Shown piece by piece: positions 54,312 to 64,000 of a stretch of 64,000 nucleotides of DNA (within the stretch, counting starts at the first letter, position 1; every line of letters starts with the position of its first letter). Made by a program: the position numbers and the translations under genes. Under the pieces are notes generated by a model. It was not told where the DNA came from. It did not search any database and saw only the letters and a program-made list of their open reading frames with translations. Location: positions 103,163,726-103,227,725 of the forward strand of contig NC_081861.1 in NCBI RefSeq assembly GCF_963259705.1, read 5' to 3'. Source of the DNA: Myotis daubentonii. Taxonomy: Eukaryota > Chordata > Mammalia > Chiroptera > Vespertilionidae.

Positions 54312-54424
54312 TATATTGCAAAATATTTACCACCATAGCATTAGATAGCATCTCTATTCAATGACATAGTTATAATTTCTGTGTGTGTGTGGTTACAACA
54401 TTTAAAATTTTTCATATATATATA

Positions 54425-54704
54425 GTGGGGCCTTGACTTATGAGTTTAATTCGTTCCGTGACGGAGCTCGTAACTCAAATTACTCGTATGTCAAATCAAT
54501 TTTCACCATTACAATGACACGTGATGCTGGGCTGATGTTGTGGCGTTCACTGTGACATTCGCTGCGCCAACTAGTGGTGGGGTATCTGAAGCTGGCTCAT
54601 AACCCGAATTTTAGCTCGCAACTCAAAGCAAAAAGTCAGCCGAGAGATGGCTGGTATCTCGAAAAACTCGTTAGTCAGGACATTCGTAAGTCAGGGCACC
54701 ACCG
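54425..54704. mobile_element. Second Tc1/mariner-superfamily MITE
   Basis: A 280-bp element with inverted termini GTGGGGCCTTGACTTATGAG and TCGTAAGTCAGGGCACCACC, flanked by TA dinucleotides. The interior has 'attcgttccgtgacggagct' and 'aactcgttagtcaggacatt'. A different family from the MITE 113 bp upstream. Confidence 0.85.
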
Positions 54705-55021
54705 TATAGCTTTAATAACCATGCTATTCATTAGATTCTTAGATATTCTCAATATTATAACTGGAAGTTCACACCTTTTTACACTTTAACCAGTTTTCCT
54801 GTACTTCTTCCATTCTCCAACCTTGGTAACCACCACAGTACTCTCTGTTTATCTGAGTTTGGCTTTTTTAGATTCTCTATATAACTGATACCATACAGTA
54901 TTTATCTCTCTGTATCTGACTATTTTATTTAGTATAATGCCCTTGAGTTTCATCCACATTGTTATAATAATGGCAGAATTTCCTTCTCTCTCATGCTAAA
55001 TAATATTCGTATTTATTTCTT

Positions 55022-55403
55022 GCTGCGACCTGCATGACTGGGTTCAGGATCTGAAGGAGGGGCTGATGCACAAATGAAAACATTAGGCAAGAAATAGGAA
55101 TTATTAAGGGGTGGGGGCCAGGTGGTGTCTCTTCCATGAAGAGCACACTGACCTCTGGCTGGTCCACTTTTCATTTACTTGAATGCACATTTGCCCTTTA
55201 GCAATGCATACAGGCATATCAAAGGTAAAGTTTGGTAAACAGTAAAAGGATTATTAGGTTAGGGAATTGCCTTGAGCCACCACTATCTCAACAGATGAGG
55301 TGCTTAGTGTCAGCTCTGTTAACACCCAAGGTCCATCGGCCTTCCTTGTTCCTTGGTGCACTGACAGAATTGGTAAGCAGTGGCTTCCCATGACTTCTCC
55401 ATT
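55022..55403. mobile_element. Unclassified insertion of about 380 bp, LTR-like
   Basis: It separates two adjoining pieces of L1, with ATTTAT repeated near both junctions. On the minus strand it starts TGGAGAAG and ends GCAGCA, compatible with LTR-type TG/CA ends, but no clear poly-A signal was found. The class is uncertain. Confidence 0.4.
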
Positions 55404-55725
55404 TATCTATTGACAATTACTTAAGTTGTTTTTGTATTCTGTCTATTGTGAATAATGCTGAAATGAAATGGGACTCCTAAACTACTTTTTATTTATTAAA
55501 TTGATGGGGATGACATTGGTCAAAATGAACATATAGGTTTCAGGTGTAGGTTTCTATGCTACAAGATCTGTATATTGCACCCGGTGCCTACCACCCAAAC
55601 TCAAATCTTCTCCTGTCACCTTATATTAAGATCCCCTTATCACCCCAGTCCCTTCCCTCTGGCAACCACCATACTGCTGTTTGTGTTCATGAGTTCTAGT
55701 TTTATATCCCACATATGAGTAAAAT

Positions 55726-56702
55726 CAGGGCAGGGCCAATGGGGAGGTTATGGATCTACCCCGTCACACACAGAGCAGGGCCCGTGGGGGGGGGGGGGGT
55801 TGGGGCGCTGCACCCTGTCACACACAGAGCCGCAGGGCGATCAGGGGGTTGGGGAGCTCCCCCCTATCAGGCACAGAACAGGGCTGATCAGCGGGTTGGG
55901 GAGCCTTCCCCTGTCATGAACAGAGCAGGGTGGATAGGGAGGTTGTGGCCCCGCCCCCTGTCACACACAGAGCTGCAGGACGATCAGGGGGTTTGGGTGC
56001 TGCCCCCTGTCGTGCTGATCCCGGTGCCGGGAGGCATATTACCCTTTTACTATATAGGGTAAAGGCCTGGTGCACCCTATATAGTGGGTGCCAGCTGGTT
56101 TGCCCTGAGGGGTGTCCTGGATCAGGGTGGGGGTCCCCACTGGGGTGCCTGGCCAGCCTGGGTGAGGGGCTGAGGGCTGTTTGCAGCTGGTCACACACCC
56201 TTCAGGGTGGGAGTCCCCACTGGGGTGCCTGGCCAGTCTGGGTGAGGGGCTGAGGGCTGTTTTCAGGCTGGGGGTGACTGAAGCTCCCAACCGCTCCTTT
56301 TTTTCTTTTCTTTTTATTTATTTATTCTGGGCCAGCTTTAGCTTTGAGGCTTGGCTCCAGCTCTTAGGCCTCCACTGCTGAAAGTAGGTTTCTGGCCTTT
56401 GCTTACAATGTTGTGATCCTGCTGGCTGAAGCCCGGCGGACTAAAGTGGGTTTCTGGGGTTTTGTTTAGCTTCTATATTTGTTTCATAGTTGCTTAGAGT
56501 TGCAGCTCAGAGGCCTGCAGCGGCAGGCTGGGAACATTGGAGTCCTCTGTCACTGAAGCAAGCAAGCCTCATGTGAGTTTCAAGCTGCCTGGCTGCCGGC
56601 CGCCATCTTGCCTGGCAGTTAATTTGCATATTGCCCTGATTAGCCAATGGGAAGGGTAGCGGTCATACATCAATTACCATGTTTCTCTTTTATTAGATAG
56701 GA
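55726..56702 (-). mobile_element. HeliBat-type Helitron, reverse strand, 3'-truncated
   Basis: The minus-strand 5' terminus TCCTATCT is at 56702, with 'aattaccatgtttctctttt' and 'taatttgcatattgccctga'. The interior and tandem array match the copy at 40.8-42.3 kb. The 3' CTAG end is missing and the array begins abruptly at 55726 in L1 sequence. Confidence 0.88.
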
Positions 56703-57849
56703 TTAGCTGATCATAAGTCTTCTTGGGAGAGGTGTATTTTCAGTTCTTCTGCCCACTTTTTGACTGGGTTGTTAGTTTGTTTGGTGTTGAGTTTTATGAG
56801 TTCAAACCTTTATTGGAGCTACTGTTTGCAAATATCATCTCCCATCTGATTGTTTGCCTATTTGTTTTTTTTGTCAGGTTCTTTTGCTGTGTAGAGGCTT
56901 TTTAGTTTGACATAGTCCCATTCATCTATTTTTTTCCTTTACTTCCCTTGCCTTTGGAGTCAAGTCTATAAAGTGTTCTCTCTGACCTAGGTAATGATTT
57001 TGGTACCTATATTTTCTTCTATGTAACTTATTGTTTCAGGTCTTATATGTAGGCCTTTGATCCATTTTGAATTAATTTTTGTATATGGGGAAAAACTGTA
57101 AGCCAATTTCATTTGTTTGCATGTAGCTTTCCAGTTTTCCCAGCACCCTTTGCTGAAGAGACTATCTTTACTCCACTGTGTGTTTCTGGCTCCTTTGTCA
57201 AAAATTATCTGTTCATATACATGTGGTTTTATAGCTGGACTCTCTATTCTGTTCCATTGATCTGTGTGTCTGTTTCTCTGCTAATAATATGCTGTTTTGA
57301 TTATCATAGCTCTATAGTATAATTTGAAGTCAGGTATTATAATACCTCCAGCTTCATTATTTTTTTTCCTCTCAGGATTGCTTTGGCTATTCAGGGTCTT
57401 TTGTAGTTCCATACAAATCTGATTTTTTGAGATCTTAATTTTAGTTCCTTCTGGTAAATATCCAGAATTAGGATTGTATGGTAGTTCTATTTTCTAATTT
57501 TTAGAGGAATCCCTATGCTGTTTAACATAGTGGCTGTACCAATGTACATTTCCACCAAAATTGTACAAGAGTTTCCTGTTTGCCACATCCTCACCAACAT
57601 TTATCACTGCTTAGTGATACCCACTCTAACAATTTGAAGTGCTATTTCATTGTTGATTTGATTTTTAGTTCCATAATTATTAGTGATGTTGAGCAAATTT
57701 TCATGTATCTGTTGGCTATTTGTATGTCTTTTTGAAAAACTATGTATTCATAGAATTTCCTAGTCTTCTGATTTCATTGAGCAATTAAATTTAGTCAAAA
57801 TTATAAGCTAGAATGTCACCAATCTTTGTTTTCTTAATTTTATGTTTTG

Positions 57850-58290
57850 TTTGTTTTGATTTTTTTTTTGCTTTTTATTGAATTTATTAGGGTGACACTG
57901 GTTAACAAAATTATACAGGTTTCAGGCGCTCAATTCCACAATACATCATCTGTGCATTGTATCGTGTGTTCACCACCCCAAGTCAAATCTCCTTCCATCA
58001 CCGTTTATCCCCACTATACCCTCTTCCACCTACCTTCACCCATCCTCCCCTCCCCCAGCAATTACTACACTGGATGAACCTTGAGAGCATTATGCTAAGT
58101 GAAATACGCCAGTCAGAGAAAAAAACACCATATCATTTCACTCATATGTAGAATCTAATGAACACAATGAACTAACAAGGAAAATTGAGACACACTCATT
58201 GATAGAGAGCAGGCTGACAGCTTTTGAGGGGGAGGGGCCTGTATGGGATGTTAGAAGGATTTAGCAAAAAGGAAAAGAAAAGAGAAAAAA
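57850..58290 (-). repeat. L1 3' end with inverted 5' piece (twin-primed)
   Basis: 57856-58070 is an L1 tail on the minus strand ('gaatttattagggtgacact', 'aggtttcaggcgctcaattc'). At about 58072 it flips to plus-strand L1 ('gagcattatgctaagtgaaa', 'tcatttcactcatatgtaga'). The inversion junction is internal to one insertion. Confidence 0.75.
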
Positions 58291-58424
58291 AACCCTAAAT
58301 TTTATTTTTGAATTGCTCCCTGCTAGTGTATAGAAATACATTGGGTTTTGTACTTGTTTCTATGTACTGATAACTTGCTATACTCATTTACTAATTCAAA
58401 TAGATTTTTGTGTTTCTTAAAGAT

Positions 58425-58648
58425 TTTTATATTGAAATATATATTTTCATTGATTTCAGAGGGAAGGTAGAGGGAGAGAGAGGTAGAAACATCAATGATG
58501 AAAGAGACTCATTGATTGGCTGTCCCCTGCACACTCTCTACTGGGGATTGAGCCCGCAACTTGGGCATGTACCCTTAACTGGAATCGAACCCAGGACCCT
58601 TCAGTCTGCAGGCCAATGCTCTATCCACTTAGCCAAACCAGCTAGGAC
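58425..58648 (-). repeat. Ves SINE, reverse strand
   Basis: Tail at the left ('tattttcattgatttcagag'), then 'tggggattgagcccgcaact' and 'atgctctatccacttagcca', ending at the tRNA-like head 'aaccagctaggac'. The HAL1 integrated at its right edge. Confidence 0.9.
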
Positions 58649-59021
58649 AGATTTTAAAATATTTATTTATTTATTTATTTAATATTTTTTTATTGATTAA
58701 GATATTACATATGTGTACCCTCTACCCCCCCCCCCCGCTCATCCCCTCACCCCCCCGTTGTCTGTGTCCATTGGTTAGGACTATATGCTTGCATATAAGT
58801 CCTTTGGTTGATCTTTCCCCCTTGCCCCCACCCTCCCCTACCTTCCCTCCAAGGCCCGACAGTCCAATCAATGCCTCTCCGTCTCTGGATCAGTCCTTGT
58901 TCATCAGTTTATTTTGTTCATTATATTCCACAAATGAGTGAGATCCTGTGGTATTTATCTGCTCTCCAGCTCCATCCATGCTGTGGCAAATGGTAAGAGT
59001 TCCTTTTTCTTCTTCCTCTTC

Positions 59022-59888
59022 TTAAAGAATACCTTTCAGCATTTCATATAATGCTGGTTTGGTGGTGATGAACTCCTTTAGCTTTTTCTTATCCGTGAAG
59101 CTCTTTATCTGACCTTCCATTCTGAATGATAGCTTTGCTGGATAAAGTAATCTTGGTTGCAGGTTCTTGCTATTCATCTCTTTGAATATTTCTTGCCACT
59201 CTCTTCTGGCCTGCATGGTTTCTGTTGAGAAATCAGCTGACAGTCGAATGGGTACTCCCTTGTAGGTAATTGACTGTCTTTCTCTTGCTGCTTTTAAGAT
59301 TCTCTCTTTATCTTTTGCTCTTGGCATTTTAATTATGATGTGTCTTGGTGTGGTCCTCTTTGGATTCCTTTTGTTTGGGGTTCTCTGCGCTTCTTGGACT
59401 TGTAAGTCCATTTCTAACACCAGGTAGGGGAAGTTTTCTGTCATTATTTCTTCAAAAAGGTTTTCAATATCTTGCCCTCTCTCTCCTTCTGGTACCCCTA
59501 TAATTCTGATGTTGGTACGCTTGAAGTTGTCCCAGAGGTTCCTTACACTATCTTCATATTTTTTAAATCTCTTTTCTTTTTTCTTTTTCGGTTGGGTATT
59601 TTTTGTTTCTTTGTATTTCAAATCTTTGACTTGATTCTTGGGATCCTCTTGTCTGCTGTTGGATCTCTGTAAATTATTCTTTATTTCAGTCAGTGTATGC
59701 TTAATTTCTAGTTGGTCCCTTTTCATGTCCTCCATGGTCTCACTATACTCCTTGAGGGATTCATTAAATTTATCGGCGATTTCCATAAAATTCTTGAAAA
59801 ACCTTATAAACGTGGCCTTGAACTCTATATCCAGTCGTTTGCTTTCCTCCGTTTCTGCCATTTGTGACCTTTTTCTTTGTCTCCACAT
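59022..59888 (-). CDS. HAL1/L1 ORF1 protein, intact 288 residues
   Basis: The ATG at 59888 and stop ending at 59022 enclose 288 codons without interruption. The N-terminal part is charged (MWRQRKRSQMAETEESKRLD), followed by a predicted coiled coil at about residues 40-100 (heptad-like DKFNESLKEYSETMEDMKRD, EIKHTLTEIKNNLQ). An RRM-like domain follows (NIRIIGVPEGERGQDIENLF, EEIMTENFP), then the C-terminal domain (RHIIIKMPRAKDKERILKAA, PIRLSADFSTETMQARREW). L1 ORF1p trimers bind and chaperone element RNA in cytoplasmic RNPs. At 288 residues it is somewhat shorter than human ORF1p (338), mainly in the coiled coil. It is a transposon gene, not a host gene. An uninterrupted frame suggests a young insertion. 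Confidence 0.9.
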   Translation of the reverse strand: MWRQRKRSQMAETEESKRLDIEFKATFIRFFKNFMEIADKFNESLKEYSETMEDMKRDQLEIKHTLTEIKNNLQRSNSRQEDPKNQVKDLKYKETKNTQPKKKKEKRFKKYEDSVRNLWDNFKRTNIRIIGVPEGERGQDIENLFEEIMTENFPYLVLEMDLQVQEAQRTPNKRNPKRTTPRHIIIKMPRAKDKERILKAARERQSITYKGVPIRLSADFSTETMQARREWQEIFKEMNSKNLQPRLLYPAKLSFRMEGQIKSFTDKKKLKEFITTKPALYEMLKGIL

Positions 59889-60788
59889 TTTGGCTGCTTC
59901 CCTGTGTTGATAGAGTGGCCCTGCGCGCCAGGTGTCCTGTAGGGCCCAGTGGCTCAGCCTCCCCAGTTACCTGAGGTGGACACTCTTGGTGCACTCTTGG
60001 TGCCTTGGTTGTTGTAGGATCACTGGGAGGAATTGACCTCCAGGCCAATTGGCTGTGGGAATCAGCTGTGTCTGAAGTGGGAGAATGGTCCCCCTCTGAC
60101 CACTGGGTACAGTGGCTCCTGGATCTAAGGAGGTGCTAATTCAGCCCCTGCCTGAGGCCACACAGCAGGAGCCATGAAGAGGCTCAGCTGTGAAGCAATT
60201 CAAGCCGCTGCAGGGCCTTGGGCCTTCTCTTGGAAGTTCCGGGTCTGCCTGGCTGGGCTGTAGTTAGGTACATTCACATGCAAAAGCCTCTGCTGCAGCC
60301 TGGGTGGGGCGGGGTCTCAGGGAGTCAAAGGGCGGTGAAAGCAGCTATGGTGATTCTCCGCGCCCGGAATCGCGCGTCTCAGTGTCCTGGTAACGGCTGC
60401 AAGCACCTCTGAGGGAAAGCCCCCCTCAAGTTCGCCCGATGCCGCCTGACAGACCAGCCTCACCCCGTATGAGCCCTGGGTCCCCAGAGACCCGCTGGAA
60501 CCGGAGTTCAGAGCAGTCGGGAGCTTGTGATTCAAAAAGACAGCCGCGTCCTCAGGCGCCACCCCCTTTCCGCGCGTGCGAGCCACCGCCATACCTCTGC
60601 ACTTCACCTCCGCAGCTCCTCTGGCTCTCAGCGTGCCCCTCTTTTCTTCTAGTTGCAGAAATTACACTCAGCCAGCCTTCCTGTTGTTCTGGACGATGTT
60701 TGCTCTGACCCTTGTGGCATTCTTCAATTGTTGTGTGAGGCGACAATTTCCCGGTGTTTATCTATGCCGCCATCTTAGTTTCTCCCCC
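59889..60788 (-). promoter_or_regulatory. HAL1 5'UTR, GC-rich and CpG-containing
   Basis: Minus-strand leader starting with the 'aagatggcgg' motif of L1 5' ends and containing CpG-rich text near 60355-60380 and 60540-60590. It is the likely internal promoter. It does not show the roughly 170-bp monomers of the L1 at 28.9 kb. Open frames on both strands here have no recognisable domain. Confidence 0.65.
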
Positions 60789-60814
60789 AGATTTTAAAAT
60801 ATTTAATATGCGAT

Positions 60815-62030
60815 CCTGAATGAGAGTTTTAGTCTTTGCTTATAATCTGGATGACTTAGTTTATTTATTTATTTTTTTTGCCTAATTTCCCTGACTAGAA
60901 CCTCCTGAACAACATTGAATAGAAGTAGCTTAAGGAGATATTCTGATCTTAGAAGGAAAACATTCAGTCTTTCAACATTAAGTATGCTGTCATTTGTGTT
61001 TTTTAATAGGTACATTTAGCAGGTTAAGGAAGTTTTTGCCAATTTCTAAGTTCCTTGTATTTGTTTCTATTTTCAGGATTTTTATCATGAAAATGTGTTG
61101 GGTTACGTGAACATTTTTTTCTGTATATATTGAGATAATTATGTTTTTTCTGTTGTATTATATTCATATGATAAAATATATTGATTGATTTGTAGATGTT
61201 AAATCAAACTAGCATTCCTGAGATAAAGTCTACTCGGTCATAAGTATAATCTTTTTTACATGCTGCTGAATTGAATTTTTGTGGAAATTTGTACATCTGT
61301 GTTATAAAGAATATTAACCTATAGTTTTATTTTCTTGTCATGCTTTTGTCTTATTTTAGTGTCAGAATAATACTGGCCTCCTGTAGAATGAGTTGGAAAG
61401 TCTTACTACATTAAAAAAATTTAGAGGCATTTGTGAAGGGTTTATGTTAATTCCTCTTTAAAATTGTGGTAGATTTACCAATGAAATTGTTGCTGGGCAG
61501 TTATTTGTGGGAAGATTTTATCTAATGTTTGAGCAAATTTTATATTGATATTTTTCTTTGTTATTGGTCTATTCAGACAGTCTATATTCTTCTAGTCAAC
61601 TTAATCTGTGTATTTCTGGAAATATATTCCTTTCATCTAGGACTCAGTGGTTCTCAACCTTCTGGCCCTTCAAATACAGTTCCTCATGTTGTGACCCAAC
61701 TATAAAATTATTTTCGTTGCTACTTCATAACTGTAAATGTTGCTACTGTTATGAATCGTAATGTAAATATCTGATATGCAGGATGGTCTTTGGCGACCCC
61801 TGTGAAATGGTCGTTTGACCACCAAAGGGGTCGCAACCCACAGGTTGAGAACCGCTGAAGGTTATCCAATTTGTTGCTATATAGTACTTTTTATTTCTCT
61901 AAGTTCTTTACTGATGACTTCTCCTTCATTTTTGATTTTAGTAGTTTGAGCTTTCTTTGTTCTAGCTAGAAGGTTGTCATTTTTTTCCAAATGATTTTTA
62001 TTGATGAAATATATATGCCATTCAACCGTC
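60815..62030 (-). repeat. L1 ORF2 fragment, reverse strand, split by SPIN
   Basis: 'ttcagtctttcaacattaag' (60963), 'aggattgctagt'-type text near 61200 ('gcattcctgagataaagtct') and 'ttatccaatttgttgctata' (61861) are reverse-strand L1 ORF2. The piece resumes after the SPIN element. Confidence 0.7.
61645..61857. mobile_element. SPIN-like (Space Invaders) hAT non-autonomous element
   Basis: Inverted termini CAGTGGTTCTCAACCT and AGGTTGAGAACCGCTG enclose the characteristic interior: 'ttattttcgttgctacttca', 'tgttatgaatcgtaatgtaa' and 'ccaaaggggtcgcaaccca'. This matches remembered SPIN/URR1 elements, a hAT family known to have entered several tetrapod lineages, including vesper bats, by horizontal transfer. 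Internally shortened; no transposase. The 8-bp duplication is not clear; flanks match the L1 into which it inserted. Confidence 0.85.
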
Positions 62031-62039
62031 CAACCTATA

Positions 62040-62382
62040 GCTATGATGTGCACTGACCACCATGGGGCAGACACTCAATGCAAGAGCTGCCCAGCAACAG
62101 CAACTTTGCAGAGTGCCCTCTCACACTCTGGGACCCCTCGGGGGATGTTGGACTGCCAGTTTTGGCCTGATCCCCACAGGCCAGGCCGAGGGATCCCACC
62201 TGCCAGAGGGACCCTGCTCACTCTGCAAATGCCCTTGGAGCCCTGGCACTGCCTCAGGTGCGAGGGACCACAGGAGGTTGGCTCGAGGGCGTGTCTGGCC
62301 CGTTTTGCCCAGTCCTGCCCTACTGGCCACCTTCTAATTAATTTCCTTTTAATGTGCATGAATCCATGCACTGGGCCTCTAG
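62040..62382 (+). mobile_element. Non-autonomous Helitron, plus strand, 5'-truncated
   Basis: It starts with 'gatgtgcactgaccaccatg' and ends 'atgcactgggccTCTAG' at 62382. Same family as the copies at 19.2 and 24.5 kb (shared TTAATGTGCATGAATCCATG subterminal sequence). The 128-codon plus-strand frame is Helitron interior. Confidence 0.85.
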
Positions 62383-62964
62383 TATAATAATAATTGAGTA
62401 CGTTTCTTGTAATCCAGATCTACTAATGAGAGTAATGTATCTGTGTCAGTTGGAGGGTACTAATGTTTATTTAGTTTAACTGTAGCTGAATGTTAGTGTT
62501 CGCTATCATCAAAACCAATTTCAAGTGTTTATCTGTTAATGTTCATCTGTAAATATCAGAATCATGGCAATTGCAAAAAAAAGGGGTTCTTAGAGGTATT
62601 TACAAAAAGTGCTGACATATATTTAGATAATAAATGTTTGAAAACAGATATATCAAGTTACATACTATCATAAGAATAATAATAAATTATCACTTCCCCT
62701 CTGAATTTCATTCTGGAGGAAATACTGATATTTTTCTGAAAGACTCTGTTATGGAGCTCTCCTAAATTGTGGTCACAGAGTTATAAGCAATATTTGAAGC
62801 TGCAGAAACTTATTTACTCTTTTTTATTTTTTTGTATACTCAGTGACCACTTTAGATTCTTGGAGCAAGAGCCAGATAAAAATGTAGGCATGAAAATGAT
62901 GAATTTGGTGTTTTCCAATATGTTTTACTGTGGTCCATTTGAGGCCTTTCAGTATACTTCTGAA

Positions 62965-62965
<1 letters not shown>
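62383..62965. other. AT-rich intergenic DNA, nothing recognised
   Basis: No gene or nameable repeat. Confidence 0.45.

Positions 62966-62968
<3 letters not shown>

Positions 62969-62995
<27 letters not shown>
62969..62995. repeat. (CA)n microsatellite
   Basis: About 13 CA units. Confidence 0.95.
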
Positions 62996-64000
62996 GCTCT
63001 TTTGGACAGCCCAAGGTTACTGGGGTACTGAGCATGTACTATGAATAGGCACAGAGAAAAGTTTTAGAGTCACAGATGGTTAGTGGAGTTTAAAGAAGTT
63101 TTACAATATTTTAGCAAACCAGAATTAAACTCTTGTCAAATGCAAAGGAGATTATTTTTATTTCAACTTCCTCTTCCTCTGAATTGACCACTAACTTCTA
63201 CTCTCAGGGTGTATATGCTACTTTTTTTCTCATTCAAACTTGTCTTCTATTTATGTTAATACATGAGGGATTTTGTTCATTTATTTCTCATCTATAAATG
63301 CTTACTTTGTACAAGGCACTGGGTACCTCCTAGGAATGAATTAGATAGGATTCTTACCCTCAAGGACCTCACAGACCACAACTTAAAATGTCACCCAAGT
63401 TAGATGGTCTTTATTTAATTGAAATCAAAGTTTTCAGTTGGAGAGCTGGACTGCCAACCTTTGGCATTTTAGGCACTAAGGGGACACATTTGAAGGACAC
63501 CAAAATCACTGCTGTATGACTTAGCTGCTCTTAAAAAGTGATTCATGTCCTGCTAATACTCCAGATTAGGGAAATCACATAATTTTTAAAATAAAACAGA
63601 CATTATTTTTAAGCTTTACCAAGTATAATTGATATACAAAGTGAAGTAGACTTAATCTGATTAAATTGCATATCCCTTGAAGTAAAAAAAAAACAACCTG
63701 TATTTTTATACACTATTGAATACCCAGCACATACCAAAGTGCATAGGCTTAGAAAATTCTGACTCTAGATGTGATTTAATAGGAGAGAGCAAAATAACTC
63801 TATAGGTCAGACCATGCCCTGGGTGTCCCTCACATGAAAGTGCTTGAAAGTGCTCATGGGACACCTGGAGAGCCAACTGATAGGATCTTCCCTCCTTTTT
63901 TTGTTTTTTTTTTTTGTTGTTGTTGAAGCCTTACATCTCCAATTATATCCATTATTGATTAAAAAGAGGCTCTCACAAAGAAATTAAGAGGCTTATGCAG
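62996..64000. other. Intergenic DNA with an L2-like fragment
   Basis: 63270-63390 ('tctataaatgcttactttgt', 'ttcttaccctcaaggacctc') is L2-like. A T-rich run with (GTT)n lies at 63898-63925. Nothing else is recognised. Confidence 0.45.

Larger units (their letters stand above)
54705..57790 (-). repeat. Reverse-strand L1 composite, interrupted twice
   Basis: L1 3' and ORF2 text in reverse orientation: 'tcatccacattgttataata' (54950), 'ttctgcccactttttgactg' (56745), 'ttcttttgctgtgtagaggc' (56878) and 'tgttccattgatctgtgtgt' (57251). A further L1 tail is at 55480-55725. Insertions are an unclassified block at about 55022 and a Helitron at 55726. No intact frame. Confidence 0.75.
58666..60788 (-). 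mobile_element. HAL1 (half-L1) retrotransposon, complete with target-site duplication
   Basis: A 2123-bp reverse-strand insertion bounded by identical 17-bp repeats (AGATTTTAAAATATTTA at 58649-58665 and 60789-60805). On the minus strand it starts with the L1-type GGGGGAGAAACTAAGATGGC. It has a roughly 0.9-kb GC-rich 5'UTR, one intact ORF1 and then a 340-bp 3' region with an (AAAT)-rich tail. ORF2 is absent apart from a short 3'-most piece. This is the defining HAL1 architecture: mobilised in trans by L1 reverse transcriptase. Confidence 0.9.

Noticed and set aside
60218..60797. Frames of 60-96 codons on both strands
   Set aside because: They fall in the CpG-rich 5'UTR of the HAL1 and show no domain.

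Overview
The window is mammalian nuclear DNA, almost certainly from a vespertilionid (vesper) bat. The evidence is the repeat content: many Ves SINEs (tRNA-derived, bat-specific), several HeliBat-type Helitrons with CTAG 3' termini, a SPIN-like hAT element, Tc1/mariner and hAT MITEs, L1 and HAL1 retrotransposons, and mammal-wide MIR/L2 fragments. The only intact protein-coding host gene is P2RY10 (23.47-24.46 kb, + strand), a lysophospholipid GPCR. In human it lies at Xq21.1 beside GPR174, so the window is inferred to be X-linked. Most long open frames elsewhere are by-products of GC-rich Helitron tandem repeats, an L1 5'UTR or LTRs.

Layout. 0-8 kb: AT-rich intergenic DNA with one Ves SINE, a probable reverse-strand LTR, a 5'-inverted L1 3' end and ancient SINE fragments. 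8.4-10.3 kb: reverse-strand L1 composite with nested insertions. 10.6-19 kb: old MIR/L2 fragments, a 70-bp inverted repeat and a SPARCL1 (hevin) processed pseudogene (about 14.57-15.96 kb, - strand). 19-22 kb: L1 fragments with Ves and Helitron insertions. 22-25 kb: P2RY10 and a Helitron starting about 45 bp after its stop. 25-28.5 kb: decayed endogenous retrovirus on the reverse strand. 28.58-36.66 kb: long L1 with a tandem-monomer 5'UTR and dead ORFs. 36.97-47.2 kb: Helitron-rich block (five elements plus a helicase-bearing remnant), including a copy with an apparent capture of TMBIM4 exon 1. 47.2-47.7 kb: solo LTR. 48-58.4 kb: L1 fragments, MITEs and further Helitrons. 58.67-60.79 kb: HAL1 with an uninterrupted ORF1, no ORF2 and a perfect 17-bp target-site duplication. 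60.8-64 kb: L1 remnant with SPIN and Helitron insertions, then AT-rich intergenic DNA.

There is no operon-like organisation. The biology here is one immune GPCR in a repeat-dense neighbourhood, with DNA transposons (Helitron, hAT, mariner) inserted into older L1s. The most interesting points are the apparent loss of the usual P2RY10 start codon (ACG where ATG is expected), the intact HAL1, the captured exon, the abutting Helitron tandem and the monomeric L1 promoter. Family names were assigned by reading and from remembered family sequences, not by database search; boundaries without a stated terminus or target-site duplication are approximate.
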